IMG/VR virus record: IMGVR_UViG_3300017963_000691
Span: 1-26,313 of that record
DNA length: 26,313 nucleotides
Direction: 5' to 3' (one strand)
Origin: a virus
Positions 22,235 to 26,313 of this stretch are shown here, piece by piece (within the stretch, counting starts at the first letter, position 1; every line of letters starts with the position of its first letter). The notes below the pieces were generated by a model that was given only the letters and a program-made list of their open reading frames with translations, searched no databases and was not told where the DNA came from. The position numbers and the translations under genes were made by a program.

Positions 22235-22991
22235 TTGAATTCAACCTCACTACAGAGAAACCTATTTCGTCGGCCTCTCCGACAAGCCTCTCCACATCCT
22301 GCGGCAAATTCTTGATAGTTTTGAACCAAATGGATTTCTTGCCATCCCAGTGAAACCCAGCCTCTTTCGCCTTATCCCTGTTGTTGTAGTCCACCTGTGC
22401 CTTGAACGTCACCTCACCTGCAAGGGAACGATGGATTGTTTCCTTCCAGTCATACTTCTGAGCTATATTAAACATGGTCAGAACATCAAACAACGCCCTG
22501 TGAGCAAACGGATTTAAAAACCCATGTCTTGCTGCAATTGATGTCAGATCGCCCTTGCCCATGCCCTCTGGATAGTTGATGTCCTTCATGGTGCAAATCC
22601 AGTGCTTGTCTATCACTCCCTTTGTGGCAATCCTGCAAAACTCCTTGTCGAAAGAGGCATTGTGTGCAACCAGATAATCGGCCCTTCCCGCCATTCCAAT
22701 CAAACGTGACAAAGCCATATCTGCTGGGACTCCATGATCCCACAACATGTCACTTGAAATGCCGGTCAACTTTTCAATCTTTGACGTAATGATTTCAGCA
22801 AACACGCCCGATGAATTTGGCAGTGGCGGTTTGGCCCTTCCCTCTTTAGAATCGACATAAAACACAAAATCACTCTGCATCTTCAGTGGGATTCCGCTTT
22901 CCGTATCCCACAACACCGCACCGATCTCGATTATTCTGTCTTTCTCAGCATCCAACCCGGTTGTTTCAAAATCTATTCCCAATACTTTCAT
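22212..22991 (-). CDS. DnaQ-like DEDDh exonuclease with DUF5710-like tail, 259 aa
   Basis: 3'-5' exonuclease of the DnaQ superfamily. Exo I is GIDFETTGLD (Asp7, Glu9), Exo II is LVAHNASFDKEF (Asp115), Exo III is HRALFDVLTM (His164, Asp169). All five catalytic residues are seen. From about residue 195 a second small module, FKAQVDYNNRDKAKEAGFHW then KSIWF, matches the DUF5710/DUF3820-like fold ('yLnVpy.dkdeAKa.GarWd...K.WYi'), often joined to nucleic-acid enzymes. Start ATG 22991 has GGAGG 7 bases upstream; a longer frame to 23012 includes that SD. It could proofread, process or degrade DNA during replication. Confidence 0.85.
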   Translation of the reverse strand: MKVLGIDFETTGLDAEKDRIIEIGAVLWDTESGIPLKMQSDFVFYVDSKEGRAKPPLPNSSGVFAEIITSKIEKLTGISSDMLWDHGVPADMALSRLIGMAGRADYLVAHNASFDKEFCRIATKGVIDKHWICTMKDINYPEGMGKGDLTSIAARHGFLNPFAHRALFDVLTMFNIAQKYDWKETIHRSLAGEVTFKAQVDYNNRDKAKEAGFHWDGKKSIWFKTIKNLPQDVERLVGEADEIGFSVVRLNSIEGRRKD

Positions 22992-23042
22992 TTCCGTTCC
23001 TCCGTGAAACATTAATCGTGTTTGTCCATCTGTTGAGTCCCT

Positions 23043-23261
23043 TCAATACCACACCTTGCTCTGAAAGTTAAGGTGTGTTTTGATTGCCTTTATTTGCACA
23101 TACTTCAGTTTCATTTCCCTGCCTTTTTCAAGCAGATCATGCATCATCTGGGTGTAATCATCCCTCTCATAATCAGGATGAGCCAAGACCTCTTCGAGAA
23201 TGTCCAGCATTTCGTCCTGATCCATGTATTCCAATTGCTGTTCCACATCACTTTTCTTCAT
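23043..23261 (-). CDS. Small acidic helical protein, 72 aa
   Basis: Unrecognised. Mostly helical with EYMDQDEMLDILEEVLAHPD and DDYTQMMHDLLEKG, ending in a basic strand (KYVQIKAIKTHLNF). The start is coupled by TAATG to the membrane protein gene upstream. The spacing and charge resemble small phage regulators, but there is no motif to name it. Confidence 0.6.
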   Translation of the reverse strand: MKKSDVEQQLEYMDQDEMLDILEEVLAHPDYERDDYTQMMHDLLEKGREMKLKYVQIKAIKTHLNFQSKVWY

Positions 23262-23455
23262 TACATGCCCAACCTGTCTCTTTCTTCCACTTCCTTAGCC
23301 ACCTGCAATCTGACTTCATCCTGAAACTGTTCCAACGACATCATGTTGTATGCCCCAATAGCAAGATTAATCATGAACATGGCAAACAAGAACCAATTGG
23401 AATTTCTAAGATCGTTTATGTCCTCATTTAGAATTTTTTCGCTCAGGTCTTTCAT
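23261..23455 (-). CDS. Single-pass membrane protein, 64 aa
   Basis: One hydrophobic segment (NWFLFAMFMINLAIGAYNMM, about residues 19-38) lies between a polar N-terminus and an acidic/basic C-terminal helix (LQVAKEVEERDRL). AAAGGA lies 6 bases before ATG 23455, and the gene overlaps CsrA by 32 bases. One-pass proteins in phage early clusters are often inhibitors or pinholin/spanin-like factors, but no such motif shows here. Function unknown. Confidence 0.6.
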   Translation of the reverse strand: MKDLSEKILNEDINDLRNSNWFLFAMFMINLAIGAYNMMSLEQFQDEVRLQVAKEVEERDRLGM

Positions 23456-23606
23456 CCAATTCCTTTCGTCTTATCTTCCATTCCTTTCCACACTTGAATG
23501 ACATGGAAACATGTCTGCCACGAACCTTGCGAATTTCAAGCACCATTTCGTTCCCGTCTTTTTGAACCAAAAGGCACTCACCTTCTTTTCTAGTCAGTAC
23601 GAGCAT
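23424..23606 (-). CDS. csrA: CsrA-family RNA-binding regulator, 60 aa
   Basis: Translational regulator that binds GGA in RNA loops. MLVLTRKEGECLLV is the CsrA start ('MLiLtRkvGEtl.I'), with Leu4 and Arg6 of the RNA face. The end EWKIRRKELDER matches 'v.VhReEi', with Arg46/47 in place of the second RNA-binding Arg44. The middle strands (MVLEIRKVRGRHVSMSF) fit. GGAGG lies 6 bases before ATG, and the start overlaps the preceding gene. A phage copy may compete with host CsrA, or silence host or early phage messages; GGAGG ribosome sites across this window are potential targets. Confidence 0.85.
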   Translation of the reverse strand: MLVLTRKEGECLLVQKDGNEMVLEIRKVRGRHVSMSFKCGKEWKIRRKELDERPERKNSK

Positions 23607-23823
23607 AAACAGCCTCCATGATGAAATTTTTCATTTCATTGCTTATAACGGCCCGATCATTCGGGGTATACCAAACCCAATCCAATTCACTCAAACGCAT
23701 CAGGCCGTTTTTTGTTTTCAGCATGTAGAAACTGCAATGCCTGTAGGAATGAGGAATGGCAGTTCTTCCATCAAACTGAATCAACTTCCATACCTCTCCC
23801 TTGACATTGAATTCAAACTTCAT
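23590..23823 (-). CDS. Hypothetical protein before CsrA, 77 aa
   Basis: Unrecognised alpha/beta-looking small protein with strands MKFEFNVKGEVWKLIQF and CSFYMLKTKNGLMRL, then a Trp-rich segment LDWVWYTPN and a final helix. AAAGGAAG lies before ATG 23823. It overlaps neighbours at both ends (11 and 17 bases), so it is part of the tight early operon with CsrA. Confidence 0.6.
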   Translation of the reverse strand: MKFEFNVKGEVWKLIQFDGRTAIPHSYRHCSFYMLKTKNGLMRLSELDWVWYTPNDRAVISNEMKNFIMEAVYARTD

Positions 23824-24097
23824 GCGCTTCCTTTGATTTTTTTCTGAACCTTATCATTTCCATCAAGTCAGTTTTGCAGAATCTGTCGAAATAGGCTTTC
23901 GCTCCTTCTTCTGCATTCTTTCCCTTGAACGATTGTTCTACCCTAGAAGCCGTTCCCTTGCCCCAAGGCTTTTCGTTCGTGTAATACACATGCGTAATAA
24001 CCTTGGCGTGATTCATGTCTACATCCAATATTACAACAGCATCACACTCGTTTCTGACACTGAATAACTTGAACAATTCGTTTTTGAATAGCTCCAT
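23813..24097 (-). CDS. Hypothetical protein, 94 aa
   Basis: Unrecognised. ATG 24097 is chosen over an upstream in-frame start at 24121, because AAAGGG lies 6 bases before it and the preceding gene stops right there. The fold looks alpha/beta: ELFKLFSVRNECDAVVILDV, MNHAKVITHVYYTN, then helices AEEGAKAYFDRFC. No catalytic motif is evident. Confidence 0.6.
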   Translation of the reverse strand: MELFKNELFKLFSVRNECDAVVILDVDMNHAKVITHVYYTNEKPWGKGTASRVEQSFKGKNAEEGAKAYFDRFCKTDLMEMIRFRKKSKEAHEV

Positions 24098-24098
24098 G

Positions 24099-24272
24099 TC
24101 ACCCTTTCTTCTCGCATACAATCTTGGTGTCTATTCCACCATCTTCTAAAAAAGTTAAATCCAAAGCAGTTGCTTTTAACATTCCAATCTTTCCCTTTTC
24201 ATCTTCCTTGAACAAGAAATAAAAATTTGCAGATTGCTCTGCGGTTAACTCAAGTCTTATTGTTTCACTCAT
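24099..24272 (-). CDS. Small hypothetical protein, 57 aa
   Basis: A short frame from ATG 24272, overlapping the Acb2-like gene stop (ATGA), to TGA 24099, one base before the next start. Sequence begins MSETIRLELTAEQSANFYFL and ends IDTKIVCEKKG. It fills what would otherwise be a gap in a fully packed operon, which is the main support for it being real. Function unknown. Confidence 0.6.
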   Translation of the reverse strand: MSETIRLELTAEQSANFYFLFKEDEKGKIGMLKATALDLTFLEDGGIDTKIVCEKKG

Positions 24273-24676
24273 GGTTTACTGTGACCCTCAACGCCCCGTT
24301 TTTCCCTGTCTATTTTTCTTTTGAGCAACCACATTATTCCTGTTTCGAAATGGGTTATTGCAACAGAGTTTTCCCTGCAAGGAAATTGTTTGTTCAGCTC
24401 TTTGAGCATGTGTGTGAACACTTCTGCCATAGTGTCTATCTGACAACCGTTGACGCCGACTTCTTTCACCGGCCCGTTTTGAATCGTGAACGAGATGCTG
24501 TTTTTGTCGTTCCTGACATAAACATAACTGTTCGGCCTTATCTCTTTTTCAAACCATTCGTAATGCATCGAGCCATCACGTCTGAATTTATCAGGATATT
24601 TTTCTCTAAGGTCATCCATCACAACGACCTTAAAGCCGCCTATTTCCTCAACGCCTTTTAATGTCTCCAGTGCCAT
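24269..24676 (-). CDS. Acb2/Tad1-hairpin domain protein (putative anti-CBASS), 135 aa
   Basis: The C-terminal half, from HMLKELNKQFPCRENSVAIT (89-108) to HFETGIMWLLKRKIDREKRG (109-128), fits the Acb2/Tad1-type hairpin. In it an 'REnalAiTkLetAlmWl.kr' helix forms the nucleotide-binding part; Acb2 proteins soak up cyclic nucleotide signals of CBASS (and Thoeris) and so block abortive defence. Arg101, Glu102, Thr108 and the MW pair at 115-116 are present. The N-terminal part (FKVVVMDDLREKYPDKF to FTIQNGPVKEVGVNGCQID) is an extra beta-domain seen in longer members of this phage family. AAGGAG lies 8 bases before ATG. Activity as a sponge is inferred from homology and not proven by sequence. Confidence 0.72.
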   Translation of the reverse strand: MALETLKGVEEIGGFKVVVMDDLREKYPDKFRRDGSMHYEWFEKEIRPNSYVYVRNDKNSISFTIQNGPVKEVGVNGCQIDTMAEVFTHMLKELNKQFPCRENSVAITHFETGIMWLLKRKIDREKRGVEGHSKP

Positions 24677-24689
24677 GTTTATACTCCTT

Positions 24690-24908
24690 CTAAAACATTC
24701 TTATTTTATGTTCTGCCAGAACTTCAGTGAAATCAGCAAAGCTCTTTTTGATTTTTATGGTGTGCTTCTCACAAAAAAACAACATTGTTAGATCTTTTCC
24801 GTACACGTCTACTGCTGGTTTGATAGCTATAATTTCATTGAGATTGATTAGAACTGGTTCATTTGTTTCTGAGTCTATTGCTCTATGAAACTTAACATCA
24901 GTTCCCAT
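24690..24908 (-). CDS. FlbD-like small protein, 72 aa
   Basis: Sequence MGTDVKFHRAIDSETNEPVL then INLNEIIAIKPAVDVYGKDL and HTIKIKKSFADFTEVL has the 'r.dg..v.iNld.I..i.......i....g....VkEs..eV' form of FlbD-like small proteins common in phages. ATG 24908 has GAGGA 7-8 bases upstream; the longer frame to 24968 lacks this. Role unknown. Confidence 0.6.
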   Translation of the reverse strand: MGTDVKFHRAIDSETNEPVLINLNEIIAIKPAVDVYGKDLTMLFFCEKHTIKIKKSFADFTEVLAEHKIRMF

Positions 24909-24921
24909 TTTTTTCTTCCTC

Positions 24922-25242
24922 TCATAAATAAAAGAAAGGTATCTTTTCGCCTTCATCATCGACCACATTCATAGGGCCACTAAACAGTCCATATGCAGCC
25001 CAATCGCATTTGTGCGGTCCCTTCTTGCCTCCAGTATAGCGGCCTATGCATTCCATTGAAAAACTTCCCGGTTTTGCGCCCTTGTGTTTGTACTTTTTGA
25101 ACTCATCTTGCGTTTGCTTGCGCTTGCAAATTGGACATCTGAACGCCCATTTACTTCTGTTGGACGTCCCGAATATCTTGGTTCCTTTTTCGTCCCACCG
25201 CTTTTCCGTAAGGGTTTCTCCCCAGTTATCGTCAAATGGCAT
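24922..25242 (-). CDS. VVA0879-like zinc-binding protein, 106 aa
   Basis: The pattern FRCPICKRKQTQDEFKKYK then FSMECIGRYTGGKKGPHKCD and WAAYGLFSGP fits the VVA0879 phage protein family, with a CPxC knuckle, the 'CiGR' motif and a final Cys-x-Trp. It probably binds one zinc. GGAGGGG precedes ATG 25242, one base after the preceding stop. The role of the family is not known. Confidence 0.7.
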   Translation of the reverse strand: MPFDDNWGETLTEKRWDEKGTKIFGTSNRSKWAFRCPICKRKQTQDEFKKYKHKGAKPGSFSMECIGRYTGGKKGPHKCDWAAYGLFSGPMNVVDDEGEKIPFFYL

Positions 25243-25243
25243 G

Positions 25244-25801
25244 TCATCCCCTCCTTAAATCGCTGAAGTTGATGATATTCTTTTTATCCTCTTTTTCTTT
25301 CCTGTATCTTTTGACGGCATGGTCAAACGCCTGTTCCATTGCCTTGACCATCCTTTCCTTAACTCTTTCTTCAGACCATCCGGCCTTCAAGTATCCCTCG
25401 AACCAAGGCTGGAAGACAGCATGATATTGGAAGTTGCCCAAACGCATGTCATTGTTCTCATTTTGGCCGAAGCCGAATATAAACATGGGAAGTTTTATTT
25501 TTTTGACCGGGCAATCAAGTTTATCGCAACACATGCTTGATTCAAACCCATGTTTTGCACCCATCCTTTCCAAGGAACCGGCTACTGCAAACTCGAAATA
25601 ATTGAATCTTTCTTGAGGACCGTTTTCACCGCTCTCAAAAAACTGTTCCAACATGGTTTCGTTCAGCGCAACAGCCACGCCATTCTGATCTTTTTCTTCA
25701 AATGGCAGTGCCGCAATCAAGTTGTCTTTGAATGAATCGAATATTTTTCCAACCAATTTCTTCACTCTTTTCACGCTCATATTTCTGTCCTTGAAAATCA
25801 T
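25244..25801 (-). CDS. Paralogue 2 of a tandem pair, 185 aa
   Basis: Unrecognised. ATG 25801 overlaps the previous stop (ATGA) with AGGGA upstream; in-frame ATGs at 25807 and 25780 are alternatives. The section CCDKLDCPVKKIKLPMFIFG through YHAVFQPWFEGYLKAGW and RVKERMVKAMEQAFDHAVKR parallels the upstream 162-residue protein in order and key residues (Cys-Asp...Cys, Pro, Gly, His, final helix). An N-terminal extension is helical and differs. The pair seem to be diverged copies of one gene. Confidence 0.65.
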   Translation of the reverse strand: MIFKDRNMSVKRVKKLVGKIFDSFKDNLIAALPFEEKDQNGVAVALNETMLEQFFESGENGPQERFNYFEFAVAGSLERMGAKHGFESSMCCDKLDCPVKKIKLPMFIFGFGQNENNDMRLGNFQYHAVFQPWFEGYLKAGWSEERVKERMVKAMEQAFDHAVKRYRKEKEDKKNIINFSDLRRG

Positions 25802-26286
25802 TCGCAATCCCTGCCTTTCGCTTCTTCTATTGCAGCCTTTAATGTTCTGCTGAACTCTTTAACCATTCCTTCATGCAACGTGTGTTCACATGTGCCGATA
25901 TCCATCATTTTTTTGTAAAAATTGTAGAAGTGGTCATGAAACACCGCTGTTCCCATTTCAGCCTCTTTTATGCCTGTAAATAAAAGAGGCATATGCATCT
26001 TTCTGACTGCACATTCTTCATCCCTGTCACACAAGTATATATTGGGATCGATTTCAAGTTTCTTGGCTGCTTCACCGACTGTTATGAAAAAGTTTCTGAC
26101 AACCTTCCTGAATCGCTTCTCCCTGTCTTGTTTGAAGGGAGAATGGTTGATGTATTCCTTTAATATTTCAAAGTCAATTGCGGTTGACATCTCTTCTTTG
26201 TTCCCGTTTTTAAGCAAGGCGCTTGCTAAAAACAAGACGGGATTTTTTTCAATTGCATCTTTTACAATTTCTGCTGTATTCTTCAT
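25798..26286 (-). CDS. Paralogue 1 of a tandem pair, 162 aa
   Basis: Unrecognised 162-residue protein. The segment YLCDRDEECAVRKMHMPLLF then HDHFYNFYKKMMDIG and GMVKEFSRTLKAAIEEA aligns with the following gene. The N-terminal half is helical (AEIVKDAIEKNPVLFLASAL) with a possible helix-turn-helix-like piece FITVGEAAKKLEIDPNIYLC, reminiscent of 'tvgeaAkkLgis..tv'. A leader TTTCACGGAGGAAC before ATG 26286 also precedes the exonuclease gene. A regulatory role would fit, but is not shown. Confidence 0.65.
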   Translation of the reverse strand: MKNTAEIVKDAIEKNPVLFLASALLKNGNKEEMSTAIDFEILKEYINHSPFKQDREKRFRKVVRNFFITVGEAAKKLEIDPNIYLCDRDEECAVRKMHMPLLFTGIKEAEMGTAVFHDHFYNFYKKMMDIGTCEHTLHEGMVKEFSRTLKAAIEEAKGRDCE

Positions 26287-26313
26287 TGTTCCTCCGTGAA
26301 ATATTTGAAATCA

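Noticed and set aside
22992-23042. Gap before the exonuclease as a small RNA or tRNA site
   Set aside because: Only about 50 bases, with no cloverleaf or strong hairpin; it holds the ribosome site.

Overview
The window is a densely packed stretch of a tailed double-stranded DNA phage or prophage (Caudoviricetes). Every supported gene lies on the minus strand, so transcription runs from base 26313 towards base 1. Genes overlap by 1-50 bases or sit a few bases apart, TAATG/ATGA junctions are common, and most have a clear Shine-Dalgarno (SD) sequence. I see no tRNA, rRNA, CRISPR array, integrase or bacterial housekeeping gene, and no gene-free stretch over 300 bases. The host cannot be named. 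A phage CsrA and a lipoprotein esterase suggest a bacterium with Csr-type control.

Right part (26286 to about 20340, first transcribed): about 18 small genes. They include a tandem pair of related unknown proteins, a VVA0879-like zinc protein, an Acb2/Tad1-hairpin protein (candidate anti-CBASS sponge), CsrA, a DEDDh exonuclease fused to a DUF5710-like module, a MazG-like NTP pyrophosphohydrolase, a stand-alone ClpX-type zinc finger and two further zinc-ribbon proteins.

Middle part (20391 to 8067): terminase large subunit, portal, a cold-shock protein, a BppU-like beta-sandwich protein, then a run of large basic proteins: an SNF2-type helicase, an SPP1 gp7/Mu F-like minor head protein, a protein with two ADP-ribosyltransferase-like (ART) domains, and a zincin metallopeptidase. 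SNF2 + MuF + ART + metallopeptidase is the vocabulary of phage 'polyvalent' proteins, which are thought to be packaged and injected. Here the parts are separate neighbouring genes between portal and protease.

Left part (8193 to 1): an acquired lipoprotein alpha/beta-hydrolase sits between two near-identical 117-bp direct repeats. One repeat completes the metallopeptidase gene. The other preserves the ribosome site and start of the next gene. Then come prohead protease, scaffold, major capsid protein with an Ig/FN3-like insertion, and a series of beta-rich virion proteins running off the left edge. Candidate promoters lie before the protease and before the 439-residue virion protein. One good intrinsic terminator and two weaker hairpins punctuate this part.

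The observations most worth following are the repeat-bounded esterase cargo, the dual-ART protein with its injected-effector neighbourhood, and the Acb2-like protein beside CsrA.
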